Both the position numbers and the translations under genes were made by a program. 64,000 nucleotides of DNA from Arthrobacter sp. ISL-72. Lineage in GTDB: Bacteria; Actinomycetota; Actinomycetes; Actinomycetales; Micrococcaceae. This document shows positions 33,801 through 43,155 of the stretch, in pieces. Numbering within the stretch: the first letter of the stretch is position 1; each line of letters starts with the position of its first letter. The stretch lies in contig NZ_JAGGPP010000010.1 in assembly GCF_018613755.1 (NCBI RefSeq), positions 62,001 to 126,000 of the forward strand. The letters are read 5' to 3'. The notes beneath the pieces were generated by a model, which was not told where the DNA came from, ran no database searches, and worked only from the letters and a program-made list of their open reading frames with translations.

Positions 33801-34610
33801 GTGATCGACAATCAACAAAAACGCACCGAGGGTGCGGCCGGCACCACCGACGCGCAGAAGGCTCCGCAGCTTCAGCCGAAGGACATCCACAAGGAATTCA
33901 ACGGGAATACCGTCCTGTCCGATATATCCCTGGACGTCAACGCCGGTGAAGTCGTGGCGTTCATCGGTCCTAGCGGCGCCGGCAAGAGCACACTGTTGCG
34001 TTGCGTGAACTACCTGGAGACGCCATCGAGCGGTGATCTGCTGATCGACGGAAAGCCCACCGTGAAGATCGCTTCCAAGCCGACGCGGAACGAGCTGATG
34101 AACTTGCGCCGTCAGGTGGGGATGGTTTTCCAGTCCTTCAACCTCTTCCCGCACATCAGTGTGCTCCGCAATGTGGCACTTCCGCAGGAGCGGGTCCTGG
34201 GACGTTCCCGCAAGGAAGCCGAGGAACGGGCCATGGAATTACTGACGCGCGTGGGCCTTGGAGACAAGGCGGACGCCCGCCCGAGCAAGTGCAGCGGCGG
34301 GCAACAGCAGCGCATTGCGATCGCCCGAGCACTCGCGTTGGACCCCGAGATCATGCTCTTTGATGAACCTACATCCGCCCTCGATCCCGAATTGGGCGGG
34401 GAAGTGCTGGCGGTCATGCAGGAACTCGCGGCAACCGGCATGACGATGCTTGTGGTGACTCACGAGATGTCCTTCGCCCGTAGGGTCTCGGACCGCACAG
34501 TCTTCATGGCCGACGGGCGGATCGTGGAGCAAGGAGCTCCCGAACAGGTTTTCGGGGCACCCCGCGAGGCCCGGACCAAGAAGTTCCTCGAGGCGGTGCT
34601 GGAACGGTGA
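33801..34610 (+). CDS. amino-acid ABC transporter ATP-binding protein
   Basis: 269 residues from the GTG at 33801 with GGAGG upstream. Polar amino-acid importer ATPase: Walker [22 protein letters not shown]-loop [13 protein letters not shown], signature [15 protein letters not shown] (the usual leading Leu is Cys here), Walker [17 protein letters not shown] and H-loop VVTHEMSFA. The N-terminus has about 30 extra polar residues before the domain. Its stop overlaps the first permease start by 4 bases. The upstream operator suggests it belongs to the proline-island regulon; substrate probably a proline-related amino acid or betaine. Confidence 0.93.
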   Translation: MIDNQQKRTEGAAGTTDAQKAPQLQPKDIHKEFNGNTVLSDISLDVNAGEVVAFIGPSGAGKSTLLRCVNYLETPSSGDLLIDGKPTVKIASKPTRNELMNLRRQVGMVFQSFNLFPHISVLRNVALPQERVLGRSRKEAEERAMELLTRVGLGDKADARPSKCSGGQQQRIAIARALALDPEIMLFDEPTSALDPELGGEVLAVMQELAATGMTMLVVTHEMSFARRVSDRTVFMADGRIVEQGAPEQVFGAPREARTKKFLEAVLER

Positions 34611-35245
34611 TCGAGGCAATCCCCTTCCTTCTCCAGGGCCTGGGTACAACGGTGATCATCACCTTTGGATCCTTCCTGATCGGTGCATTTTGTGCCGTCC
34701 CGCTCGCATTGGCCAGGCTCTCAGACATTGCGCCGTTGCGCTGGCTGGCCACGGCCTACATCGAAGTTGTTCGAGGCATTCCACCCATTGCCTGGATGTT
34801 GGTACTTTTCTACGGGCTCGGGCGCTACGTCACCCTCCCGCCGCTCTTGGCAGCCTGCCTGGCGCTGGGTGCAGTCTCCACCGCGTACCTTGCGGAAAAC
34901 TACCGTGCTGGCATCCAGGCTGTTGCCGGCGGGCAGTGGGAGGGAGCCGGAGCCCTTGGCCTTTCAAAAGGTGATACGTTCTGGCGCGTCATCGCACCCC
35001 AGGGCATTGGGGTGGCGCTGCCGCCGTCGGCGTCTTATGCGGTGGGGCTGCTCAAGGACTCGGCAGTCGCTTCCGTCATCGGTGTCAGTGACATCGCGTT
35101 CCGGGCGCTGACCCTGAACCAGCAGGGCAACCCGGGCCTCCCGATCTTCCTGGCCGCCGGTGTGGTCTACATGGTCGTCAGCGTCCCCATGGCTGTTCTT
35201 GCCCGCAAAGCTGACACCTTCATTCGAACCAGAAGCGCGGTGTAA
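34607..35245 (+). CDS. amino-acid ABC transporter permease 1
   Basis: 212 residues with about five membrane segments of the HisM/GlnP type: [20 protein letters not shown] at the start, [20 protein letters not shown], and the EAA loop [20 protein letters not shown]. Starts GTG inside the end of the ATPase gene and ends 2 bases before the second permease. The two permeases form the membrane channel. Confidence 0.92.
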   Translation: MIEAIPFLLQGLGTTVIITFGSFLIGAFCAVPLALARLSDIAPLRWLATAYIEVVRGIPPIAWMLVLFYGLGRYVTLPPLLAACLALGAVSTAYLAENYRAGIQAVAGGQWEGAGALGLSKGDTFWRVIAPQGIGVALPPSASYAVGLLKDSAVASVIGVSDIAFRALTLNQQGNPGLPIFLAAGVVYMVVSVPMAVLARKADTFIRTRSAV

Positions 35246-35247
35246 CC

Positions 35248-35889
35248 ATGTTTGAGCAATGGATCCAATGGCTGCCGGGCCTCCTCACCGGCCTCCAGAC
35301 CAGCCTGGCCGTCACCGGCCTCAGCCTCCTGCTGGGCCTTCCTCTTGGCCTCCTGTTCGCCTTCGGAATGATCTCCCGTACCCGCATCCTGCGCCAGGCG
35401 ACCATCCTCATCGTCGAGCTCGGTCGCGGCATTCCGCTGCTGGTCGTTCTTTACGTCGTCTACTTCGGACTGCCCGACGGCGGTATCGTCCTTGAGTCGT
35501 TTGCCGCGGCTGTGGTGGCTATTGCCTTCAATACCGGGGCGTACACCAGCGAGATCTTCCGTGCCGGACTCCTCAGCGTTCCCCGCGGCCACATCGAGGC
35601 CGCCCAAAGCCTGGGACTCAACTGGACTGATGAGGCCCGATACATCGTTCTTCCACAGGCCCTCCGGGCGATTGTGCCTCCCCTCATGTCCTACAGCGTC
35701 ATAGTGTTCCAGGCCACGAGCCTTGGCTATGCGATCGCACTTCCGGAATTGCTGAACAGCGCCTACCAGATCGGTTCGGTGACTTTCGAATTCCTGAGCG
35801 TCTTTATCCTTGCCGGATTGATCTACGCCGCGCTGTCCATCGTTGTATCCCGCTTCGTAGACGCCATCCACAGCAAAACCGCACACTAA
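35248..35889 (+). CDS. amino-acid ABC transporter permease 2
   Basis: 213 residues, same fold as permease 1: LLTGLQTSLAVTGLSLLLGL, ILIVELGRGIPLLVVLYVVY, EAA loop VPRGHIEAAQSLGLNWTDEA and the closing FLSVFILAGLIYAALSIVVS. Only 2 bases separate it from permease 1, and the binding protein follows 27 bases later. Confidence 0.92.
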   Translation: MFEQWIQWLPGLLTGLQTSLAVTGLSLLLGLPLGLLFAFGMISRTRILRQATILIVELGRGIPLLVVLYVVYFGLPDGGIVLESFAAAVVAIAFNTGAYTSEIFRAGLLSVPRGHIEAAQSLGLNWTDEARYIVLPQALRAIVPPLMSYSVIVFQATSLGYAIALPELLNSAYQIGSVTFEFLSVFILAGLIYAALSIVVSRFVDAIHSKTAH

Positions 35890-35916
35890 CCCCCTCATAT
35901 CTCCAGGAGTATCCCC

Positions 35917-36765
35917 ATGCGTAAGTTCAAGATCACCGCCGTAATGTTCGCAGCGGCCCTGCCGCTGGCAGCCTGCGGCACCCCAAGTACCCCCACCGCA
36001 GTATCGTCCGACTGTAAGCCGGTGGTGTCCGGCGTCGAGACCGCCACCAAGGGCAAGCTCACCATGGCCGTCGCCGAGTACCCGCCGTACGTGTCCATGA
36101 AGGGCGGCTCGCTCTCCGGCGTCGACGGCGAAGTCCTCAAGAGGGTGGCCAAGGACCTGTGCCTCGAGCCCGATGCCAAGACGTCCAGCTTCACCGCCAT
36201 CATTGAGTCCGTAAAGAACGGCAGCGTCGACCTGACGGCCGGTAACTGGTACATCAATGAAGAGCGCGGACAGCAGTTCGCCGTCAGTGAGCCCGTGTAC
36301 CTGGACAAAATGGCCCTGCTGACGTCTGACGGCGCCGACACCATCGACGGCGTGTCCGGCGGCACGGTGGGTACCCCGCAGGGATACCTGTGGGTCGGGG
36401 ACCTCCAGAAGACCCTGGGCACAGACAAGGTCAAGCTCTACGCCACGGAGGACGCTGTCTACCAGGACGTGAAGTCCGGCCGGGCCGGCGCCGGCGTGAT
36501 GACGTACGGTGCTGCGCTGCAGTTGGTCAAGAACAACAATGACAACAAGCTGAAGGTCGCCGAACTCAAGCCCGACGAGAGGATCCAGGCTTCCGTAGGC
36601 GCGGCACAAACCGCCGTCCTGGTGAACAAGGGCAAGACCACTTTGCGGGACGCCGTCAACCAGATCGTCGAGAAGATGCGTGAAGACGGATCCCTCAAGA
36701 AGGCGCTCGAAGACAATGGCCTGCCGGGCACCGCAGCCGATGTGAAGGCTGCTGCCGCCAGCTGA
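35917..36765 (+). CDS. amino-acid ABC transporter substrate-binding lipoprotein
   Basis: 282 residues. Lipoprotein signal MRKFKITAVMFAAALPLAAC with the lipobox LAAC at residues 17-20. The periplasmic-binding (SBP family 3) fold follows: LTMAVAEYPPYVSMKGG, SGVDGEVLKRVAKDLCL, SVDLTAGNWYINEERGQQFA, VGTPQGYLWV and a paired Cys near residue 88. Two domains, anchored to the outer face of the membrane. Last gene of the four-gene operon; the terminator at 36787 follows. Confidence 0.92.
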   Translation: MRKFKITAVMFAAALPLAACGTPSTPTAVSSDCKPVVSGVETATKGKLTMAVAEYPPYVSMKGGSLSGVDGEVLKRVAKDLCLEPDAKTSSFTAIIESVKNGSVDLTAGNWYINEERGQQFAVSEPVYLDKMALLTSDGADTIDGVSGGTVGTPQGYLWVGDLQKTLGTDKVKLYATEDAVYQDVKSGRAGAGVMTYGAALQLVKNNNDNKLKVAELKPDERIQASVGAAQTAVLVNKGKTTLRDAVNQIVEKMREDGSLKKALEDNGLPGTAADVKAAAAS

Positions 36766-36786
36766 TCCACAGGCACTTGTCAAACA

Positions 36787-36824
36787 AAAGGCGGTTGGAT
36801 CCTTCCAAGGATCCAACCGCCTTT
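36787..36824 (+). terminator. terminator of the ABC operon (bidirectional)
   Basis: Perfect 16-base arms (aaaggcggttggatcc / ggatccaaccgccttt) with a 6-base loop, between the ABC operon and a convergent HTH gene; A and T at the stem base suit both directions. Confidence 0.9.
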
Positions 36825-36837
36825 GCGTTGCCCCGTG

Positions 36838-37727
36838 TTAGTAGTTTCGCTCCGCCGCCGTTGGGTGAGTCCGGGAGAGAATCCATGAGGCAAGGATGCG
36901 TATCTTGCCGTGGGCGGCGGAGCCTGGCTCGGCTGTCCATAGAACGAGTTGCTGGTCAGGGTCTCCGGTGGTTTGGAATGAGTCCCAGTTGACGGTGAGG
37001 TCCCCAAGCTCAGGATGACGGATGGTTTTGGTGCGGAACTCCGGGCGGGTGACGTGGCGGGCCCCCCACCACTGACGGAATTGGGGATTCGCGAGGGATA
37101 GTTCCCCGACCAAGGCCGACAGCCGGGGGTCATGGGGGTTGTCGAGGGCTTGCATGCGCAGGATGGCCACACTGGTGCGGGCCATGGATTCCCAGTCCTC
37201 GTAGAGGTTCTTCATCCGCGGGTCTGTGAACATCATGCGGACGTAGTTCCGCTCGCGTGGAGGCAACTTGTCGACGTCGGCCAGTAGCGCCGCGGCCAAG
37301 CCGTTCCAGGCGAGGATGTCGAGATATTTACCCACCACGAACGCCGGCGTATCGGTCAGCTGATCGAGGAGACGCTGGATCTGCGGTCCCACCGGTTTGG
37401 ACTGGCGCCGGGGAGGGGTGCGCCGGTCAGCTTGCTGGGCGAGTCCTTCGACGTAGGCGCGCTGGTCCGGTGTGAGGTGCAGGGCGTCGGCGATGGCTTC
37501 GAGGACGGTGCCGATGGGGCAAGTCGTCCCTGTTCGATTCGCGTGTAATAGTCGTGACTGATCGCCACACTCTGGGCGACTTCTTCCCGCCGGAGCCCGG
37601 AGACACGACGGATGGCCGCGTGGGGCGCGGTCAGCCCAAGGTCTTCGGGAGTGAGGTCGGCACGCCGCGCCTTCAGGAACTGCCCCAACTCTTCCAGGTG
37701 TGGGTTTTTCACGGTCACATCACTCAC
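36838..37727 (-). pseudogene. XRE-family HTH regulator with MmyB-like domain, single-base frameshift
   Basis: Same family as the protein at 6217. The HTH part (LGLTAPHAAIRRVSGLRREE, ISHDYYTRIEQGRLAPS) loses frame at about 37510, where ATCGGCACC should be ATCGGGCACC; the continuation is VLEAIADALHLTPDQRAYVE and then the MmyB-like domain (GPQIQRLLDQLTDTPAFVVG, FEW-type RNYVRMMFTDPRM, ILASWILSRTHPTAAE). One added G gives 297 codons, normal for the family. The start may be the GTG at 37727 or the one at 37718. It likely controls the adjacent alpha/beta hydrolase on the same strand. Confidence 0.85.
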
Positions 37728-37803
37728 CGCCTTGTGGAGGGCGTCGCGTCCGGGACTGGTCCCCGGAGCGACGCCGACTGTTGATTTGACTGTGGCCCGG
37801 GTG

Positions 37804-38696
37804 TCAGACGGCCAGGGCCTTGCCGAAGAAGTCATCGAGCTTCTCGACAGCCGGTGTCACGTGCTGGTCCTGATCGTACAGCGACATGTGGGTGGCACCC
37901 TCGATCAGGAACAGCTCGCTCGGACCGCTCGCTTTCTCGACGGCCTTTTCGCTGTAGGGCCGGCTGAAGGCCTCGGTCCCGGCGATCATCAGCACGGGGC
38001 GGGGCGCGATCATCCCCATGAAGCGGAAGGCGTCGAACTGGACGAGCCGGTCGATGCTGCGCACCAGCTGCCTGTTGTCCGAGCGGGGTGCTGGCCACGG
38101 GGAGTGCGGTGGTACTCGTAGCCCTCCCCACCTTCCTCGAGGGACTCCGGCACGATCGGCGCGTAGGCCGGGTCGGCACCGTTGACCTCAGCGGTCCGCA
38201 GCGCGGTCGACAGGTCGAGGATCTGATGCAGGCCGGCGGGGGTCTGTGCGCCATCGAGCCCGTTGCGGACTGCGTCGCCGGCGTCGAAGGCGCTGACCGT
38301 GCCGACAGCTTTGATCCGGGTGTCGGTTTGTGCGGCGAAGGGAACGTACCCACCCGATGCGCAGATCCCCAGGGCTCCGATTCGCTCCGGATCAACGTCG
38401 TCGCGGGTGGTCAGGTAGGTGACGGCGGACTTGACGTCCTCGCTGCGCTGGTAGGGGTCTTCCAGGCCGCGGGGCAAACCTTCGCTCTCGCCCTGGTAGG
38501 CGGCGTCGAAGACGAGGGCGGCGTAACCCTTGTCGGCGAGGCGCTGTGCGTAAATGCTCGCGGTCTGCTCCTTTACTCCGCCTCCCGGGTGGCCGATGAC
38601 GACCGCCGGTAGGCGATCGCCTGTGTCACGCTCGGGGGTGAAGAACAGTCCGGCAATACGGAGTCCATTGCTTGTGAAGCCGACTGGGGTAGACAT
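37804..38696 (-). pseudogene. alpha/beta hydrolase (dienelactone-hydrolase-like), single-base frameshift
   Basis: N-terminal part: VGFTSNGLRIAGLFFTPERD, PAVVIGHPGGGVKEQTASIY, then the nucleophile region GALGICASGGYVPFAAQ (the elbow reads GICASGG with Cys before Ala-Ser). Frame is lost at 38085-38088, a run of four G on the plus strand where five are expected; after it comes QLVRSIDRLVQFDAFRFMG, IAPRPVLMIAGTEAFSRPYS and GATHMSLYDQ with the catalytic His. Correction gives 298 codons. A hydrolase of unknown substrate, probably controlled by the HTH protein at 36838. Confidence 0.83.
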
Positions 38697-38847
38697 GTAA
38701 AGCTCATTCCTTTTCGTGGAGTGTTGGCTAAGGCCACATATAGAGAATGACGCGGGCTAACGACGCCCACAATGGGAAGGATTCTTCCTAGGCACGAAGT
38801 TCGCCAGCCACGAAGGGGAACATGAGGGTCAGCCTCAAAGCCACAGG

Positions 38848-38884
38848 AAAGCACCCGCACCGAACGGATCGGTGCGGGTGCTTT
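38848..38884 (-). terminator. hairpin terminator after the M20 amidohydrolase
   Basis: Perfect 16-base arms (aaagcacccgcaccga / tcggtgcgggtgcttt) with a 5-base loop, 18 bases past the M20 hydrolase stop. Confidence 0.85.
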
Positions 38885-38901
38885 TGGGCGTTCGTATGGA
38901 G

Positions 38902-40149
38902 TTAGGCCATCAGTCCGTGAAGGGCATCTGCGAGCGTTTGTGCGCCGGTTTCAGCGTCCTCGTCGACCACGTGTTCTTCGGGGGAGTGGGACACGCCACT
39001 CGGGTTCCGAACGAAGACCATGGCCGTTGGGACATAGGGCGAGAGGACGCCGGCGTCGTGTCCGGCTCCGGTGTCCAGGATGGGTGCCTGCGGGAGGGCC
39101 AGCTGAAGCTCCTTCTGCAGGGCGGGATCGAAGTGAACGGTGGGGCTCAGCGATTCCTCGCGGAGCTCTACGGTGCAGCCTTCCTCGGCGGCAATCAGCC
39201 GGGCCTGGGCATGGATGGCTTCCACCACGGCGGCTGTCACGGCGTCGTCGGGGTGCCGGACATCCAGCCAGAAGTCAACACGCGAGGCGATGACATTGGT
39301 CCCCCCAGGCACCGGCTGCAGCCGTCCGACAGTCGCCCGCGCCGGGGCCTGGCTTCGGGCAATGTCGCGGATGGCCACCACCATCCTTGAGGCCGAAACC
39401 ATCGGGTCGTGCCGGTCGGCCATCAGCGTTGTTCCGGCGTGGTTGCCTTGACCATGGACGCTCAGGCGCCAACGTCCGTGTCCGAGGATCGATGAAGCAA
39501 TGGCTATGGGCTGGTTCAGGTCGATCAGGCCGCGGCCTTGTTCAACATGGAGTTCAACGAAGGCGCCGATCTGGCCCAGAAGTTTCTCGTCCCGGCCGAT
39601 GAAACGCGGGTCCAGGCCGTTGGCCTGGGCCACGTCGGCGAATGTGGAACCGTCTTGGTCGCGGAGGTTCCGGGCCTTGTCGGGGTCGATCGCGCCGGTC
39701 ATGAGGCGGGAGCCCAGGCAGGCGACGCCGAACCGTGAGCCTTCTTCTTCCGGAAAGACCACCACGGCCAGTGGCCGGGTGGGTGTGGAGATCCGGGATT
39801 TGAGGATGTCCACGGCCACCAGGGCCGACGCTACGCCCAGAGGGCCATCAAAAGCGCCGCCGCCGGGCACCGAATCGAGGTGGCTGCCGGTCACGAGACT
39901 GCTGCTGCGGTCTCCGCCGCGTACATCCCACCATGCCCAGATTGCTCCGTTGAGGTCGGTTTCGACGCTCAGGCCCCGCTTGGTGGCCTGTTCGATGAAC
40001 CAGTTGCGCAGGTCAAGCTCTGCGGTGGAATACACCGGACGGGTGTAGCCGCCCCTGAGCTGATCCGTACCGGTGCCGGCGATCTCAGCCAAGAGGCCTG
40101 TGACGGTTGCGGCCGGACCGGGGGTCAAGGTTTCGGTGGCGGGGGTCAT
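38902..40149 (-). CDS. M20-family amidohydrolase (N-carbamoyl-L-amino-acid hydrolase / allantoate amidohydrolase type)
   Basis: 415 residues. Metal site blocks: LVTGSHLDSVPGGGAFDGPL with His and Asp, VVFPEEEGSRFG with the Glu-Glu pair, AFVELHVEQGRGL with His, and the C-terminal ILDTGAGHDAG and SGVSHSPEEHV. The lid domain includes RLSVHGQGNHAGTTLM. This pattern is typical of the HyuC/AmaB/AllC branch that splits N-carbamoyl amino acids or allantoate. Its ATG overlaps the stop of the upstream sarcosine-oxidase-like gene as ATGA, so the pair is one operon; together they could process an N-carbamoyl, N-methyl amino acid, as an inference. Confidence 0.9.
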   Translation of the reverse strand: MTPATETLTPGPAATVTGLLAEIAGTGTDQLRGGYTRPVYSTAELDLRNWFIEQATKRGLSVETDLNGAIWAWWDVRGGDRSSSLVTGSHLDSVPGGGAFDGPLGVASALVAVDILKSRISTPTRPLAVVVFPEEEGSRFGVACLGSRLMTGAIDPDKARNLRDQDGSTFADVAQANGLDPRFIGRDEKLLGQIGAFVELHVEQGRGLIDLNQPIAIASSILGHGRWRLSVHGQGNHAGTTLMADRHDPMVSASRMVVAIRDIARSQAPARATVGRLQPVPGGTNVIASRVDFWLDVRHPDDAVTAAVVEAIHAQARLIAAEEGCTVELREESLSPTVHFDPALQKELQLALPQAPILDTGAGHDAGVLSPYVPTAMVFVRNPSGVSHSPEEHVVDEDAETGAQTLADALHGLMA

Positions 40150-41309
40150 GCGTGGGCCCCAAGCGCTGCGTGTCCGGCCTGGGCTGCGAGCCGGAACTGG
40201 TCCGGAACGGAGGCCGTGCCGGTGGCCAAGCCAGCGGCAAGCTGGCCGATCAACGGTGCAAACTTGGCACCATGGCCCGAGCAGGGCGAGAGGATGGTGA
40301 TGCCGTCGACGCGGTCAATGATGAAGTCCTCGGTGGGAGTGTTCGTGAACAGGCAGGTGGTCTCGGCATACGGTTCCGGAATGAGTCCCGGCATGTACTG
40401 CTCGACGTATTCGATGACCCGACGACGGTTCGCGGGGTCGATCCGGCCGTCCTGGTCCGCTGCGGACGGCAGGATCTTGCCACCGTTGTACTCGGCCACC
40501 TTCTGGCCGCGGAAATCGGCGTCGCGGCCACCGGGAAGGCCGTAGGCCTGCCAGCCTGCGCGCTTGTGGATGAAGGTGGGCCACGGCGATACTGCCTTGT
40601 CCGGCCGATCGGCGTAGGGGAAATGGTAGGCCTGTTCCTGGCGCACCTGGATCTGCGGAATGGCCGACAGGAACGTGGAAGGCAGGGACAGCGAACCCAG
40701 GAGCTGGGGAAGCCAGCCGCCGGCTGCGACGATCACGTTGGCGGCGTGGATTGGGCGGCCGTCCTCGGAGGTCAGCACGTAACCGCCGTTGGCTGCCTTG
40801 ATGGAGGCTACGGCCCAGTTGTTATGGAGCTGCGCTCCGTGTGCCACCGCTTGGTCCACCATGGAAGCAACGGATTCGTGCGCGTCGATCACGCCGGCGT
40901 CGGGGTGCCACAGGACCTGGGTGTCGAAGGCGATCTGGGGCCAGCGCTCCCGGGCTGCTTGGGCGCTCAGAAGCTCGTGGTCGATGCCGCGCTCGGCGAG
41001 GATGGCGGCCAGGCGTTCCGGCTGGCGGACCTGGCCGTAGTCCACGGCGCCAGTAGGGGTGATGAGTTGCTTGCCGCTCAGGCGGGCCAGCTCGTCCCAC
41101 CCTGCCTTCGCTTCCTGGACCAGGCCGGTGTAGAACTCCTCGGGATAGGCATAGCGGAAGATCCGGGCAGATCCATGGGAGCTGCCGGCATCGTTCGCGG
41201 GGGTTGAACGTTCGAGCAGGGCAACGTCGTGCCCGCGGGCGGCGAGATGCCAGGCAGTGGCAGCTCCAGACAGCCCTGCGCCGACGACGGCGTATTCGGT
41301 CGATTCCAT
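40146..41309 (-). CDS. FAD-dependent N-methyl amino-acid oxidase (monomeric sarcosine oxidase / SolA-like)
   Basis: 387 residues from the ATG at 41309 after AAGGAG. Rossmann FAD site YAVVGAGLSGAATAWHLAAR, substrate part SSHGSARIFRYAYPEEFYTG, covalent-flavin Cys region TTCLFTNTPTEDFIID, and the C-terminal LSPCSGHGAKFAPLIG. These fit monomeric sarcosine oxidase and N-methyltryptophan oxidase, which demethylate N-methyl amino acids to give formaldehyde and hydrogen peroxide. First gene of the operon with the M20 hydrolase; a LysR gene is divergent 127 bases away. Confidence 0.9.
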   Translation of the reverse strand: MESTEYAVVGAGLSGAATAWHLAARGHDVALLERSTPANDAGSSHGSARIFRYAYPEEFYTGLVQEAKAGWDELARLSGKQLITPTGAVDYGQVRQPERLAAILAERGIDHELLSAQAARERWPQIAFDTQVLWHPDAGVIDAHESVASMVDQAVAHGAQLHNNWAVASIKAANGGYVLTSEDGRPIHAANVIVAAGGWLPQLLGSLSLPSTFLSAIPQIQVRQEQAYHFPYADRPDKAVSPWPTFIHKRAGWQAYGLPGGRDADFRGQKVAEYNGGKILPSAADQDGRIDPANRRRVIEYVEQYMPGLIPEPYAETTCLFTNTPTEDFIIDRVDGITILSPCSGHGAKFAPLIGQLAAGLATGTASVPDQFRLAAQAGHAALGAHA

Positions 41310-41436
41310 GGATGGCTCCTTTGATGCGGTGTGGCACCTTGGCGGGTGCCCTCTTCTCATCCAGTAACTCACCCGTAAATGCATCGAGTCCAATATCATT
41401 TGACTAGTAATTATTAGCGTCAATCGAAAGAATCCC

Positions 41437-42315
41437 ATGGAACTCCGGCAGCTTCGGTACTTCCTCGTTGTCGCAGACGAGTTACATTTCGGCCGGGCGG
41501 CAGAACGCCTGCACATCACCCAGCCGCCGCTGACCGTCGCCGTCAAGGGCCTCGAACGCGAGCTTGGTGTCCAGCTCTTCGACCGCACCACCCGCCGCGT
41601 GACGCTGACGGCGGCCGGCCAGGCGTTCAAGGACCGCATCCAGTCCGCCGTGGCGGACCTCGACGACGCCGCCGGAGATGTTGCCGACGTCGCTGCCGGC
41701 AAGAGCGGCAAGATCAGGGTCGGGTTCGTCAGTTCCGCGAGCTACACCACCGTGCCCGAAGCCATCCGGGCCTTCCGCCAGCGGCGCCCCCGCATTGACC
41801 TCGTGCTGCACCCGCTTACTAGCGGAGAGCAGATTGAGCAGTTGCTGGACGGAAACCTCGACCTGGGACTGATCCGGGATCCGGGAGACGTGCCCGGGCT
41901 GAACCTCGAACTGCTGAGTACGGAAGACCTGGTGGTGGTCCTGCCGGAAACACACCGTTTGGCGGCGGCGAAGGAGGTCCGCCCCGAGGACCTCGAAGGG
42001 GAGCCAATGATCCTGTTTCCCTACCGGCTGATGCCCGGGTTCGTGGCGAGGGTGCTCCGGCTCTTCGAGTCCCTCCCCACCCCGCCCGTCGTCGTCCAGC
42101 AAGCCATCCATCAGGAAACCGTCCTCGGCCTTGTCGCCGCCGGACTGGGGGTCTCAGTCCTCCCTGAGTCGGTACAGCGATTCCAGATGCCGGGCGTCAC
42201 CACGCGCCGGTTTGTGAACAGGCCGCAGACTGAGCTTCACGTGGCCCGTGCTTTTGGCCGTTCCCCCGCCGTGGATGAGTTCGTCCGCTGCCTCAGGGGA
42301 GAGACTCCGGAATAG
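41437..42315 (+). CDS. LysR-family regulator
   Basis: 292 residues. HTH at residues 1-60 (MELRQLRYFLVVADELHFGR, HITQPPLTVAVKGLERELG) and a periplasmic-binding-like effector domain (IRVGFVSSASYTTVPEAIRA, VVVLPETHRLA, VLGLVAAGLGVSVLPESVQR). The CbbR/BenM-like subgroup. Divergent from the N-methyl amino-acid oxidase and M20 operon, which it probably activates. Directly after its stop lies a fragment of an amine oxidase gene. Confidence 0.92.
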   Translation: MELRQLRYFLVVADELHFGRAAERLHITQPPLTVAVKGLERELGVQLFDRTTRRVTLTAAGQAFKDRIQSAVADLDDAAGDVADVAAGKSGKIRVGFVSSASYTTVPEAIRAFRQRRPRIDLVLHPLTSGEQIEQLLDGNLDLGLIRDPGDVPGLNLELLSTEDLVVVLPETHRLAAAKEVRPEDLEGEPMILFPYRLMPGFVARVLRLFESLPTPPVVVQQAIHQETVLGLVAAGLGVSVLPESVQRFQMPGVTTRRFVNRPQTELHVARAFGRSPAVDEFVRCLRGETPE

Positions 42316-42317
42316 CG

Positions 42318-42831
42318 TGCCACCAGCGACGGCGGACCAGAACTGCTTTTGGCCCGGCACGTGGTGATGGCGGTGCCGGCCCCGCTGGTGGCCGGCGTCT
42401 GCGAGGACCTGCCTGAATGGAAGCGTGAGGCGCTCCGGGCTGCTGAAACCCCGGGCAGCACGACGTTTACCATAGCCACCAACATCGAGGGCTTGCCGGA
42501 CTTAGCGGACTGGTCCTTCGTTTCCACTGTCGGCAAGAAGTTTGACGCCATCATCAATCCGCAGCCGGGTGTTGTGCCGACCGACGGGATCGTCAGGTTC
42601 ACCTGCTACGGCAACTCGGCAGGGTTCATTCCGGGGATCGAAAACGACGACCGGCTGATCCAGGAGTGGATCGAGGATTTCCTGGAGGTCGCTCCCCAGC
42701 TTCGCGGGCGGATCGCGGGCGCGGCAGCAGCCACATGGCAGCACTGTTTCTCGGTGCTGTGCCCGAAGCGCAACGCTGCGCTGGCGGAGCTCCAGCGCAG
42801 TGTAGGAATCATCCACTTTGCTTCCCGCTGA
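42318..42831 (+). pseudogene. flavin amine-oxidase-like protein, internal fragment
   Basis: An open frame with no proper start runs from the LysR stop to 42831: ELLLARHVVMAVPAPLVAGV, EALRAAETPGSTTFTIATNI, WSFVSTVGKKFDAIINPQPG and WQHCFSVLCPKRNAALAELQ. This is the substrate-side region of FAD amine oxidases or protoporphyrinogen-oxidase-like proteins. The N-terminal FAD domain and the C-terminal FAD-closing block (normally a G-D-x3 segment after this point) are both missing. It starts almost at the LysR stop, so a deletion probably joined them. Confidence 0.65.
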
Positions 42832-43155
42832 CAGTCGTTGCGTTGAAACGGTGGATCACTAAGCCCCTGTAGTCAGGCGGCTCTCCTCATTTTTCGGGAA
42901 ATCGCAGCCCCTCGGGGCTGCGCTTCACCATTTTGTAGCCCCGTTCTTTTCTTCCAAAAAGAAGTATAAAAATGGGTGGGTGTGATCACATATCTCATCT
43001 ATACTGTGATTCAGCCGACTATCACGAGGTGTCTCGAACCTCGGTGGAGGCGACCAAATTCTCGCTACCCGGATCAGGGCGCTTCTGCGCAACCCCGGGA
43101 GCCAACCGACATTTTGACGTGAGACGTGGACGTCTCTGACCGCAAGGGAGATAAC
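42832..43155 (+). other. 324-base promoter and leader of the dimethylglycine-dehydrogenase-like gene
   Basis: Contains the operator at 42981-42990 and a possible -10 (tatact, about 42999-43005). Downstream are two small dyads: cgaggt/acctcg (43025-43043) and gagac/gtctc (43121-43136), the second just before the AAGGGAG ribosome site, so a structured leader is possible. I could not match it to a known riboswitch. Confidence 0.45.
42981..42990 (+). promoter_or_regulatory. TGTGATCACATAT operator upstream of the dimethylglycine-dehydrogenase-like gene
   Basis: Exact copy of the 13-mer (TGTGATCACATAT, 42981-42993), followed within about ten bases by a -10-like tatact. This position suits repression. 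Confidence 0.75.

Noticed and set aside
42990..43150. Glycine riboswitch before the N-demethylase gene
   Set aside because: No paired glycine aptamer core could be recognised by eye; kept only as a possible structured leader.
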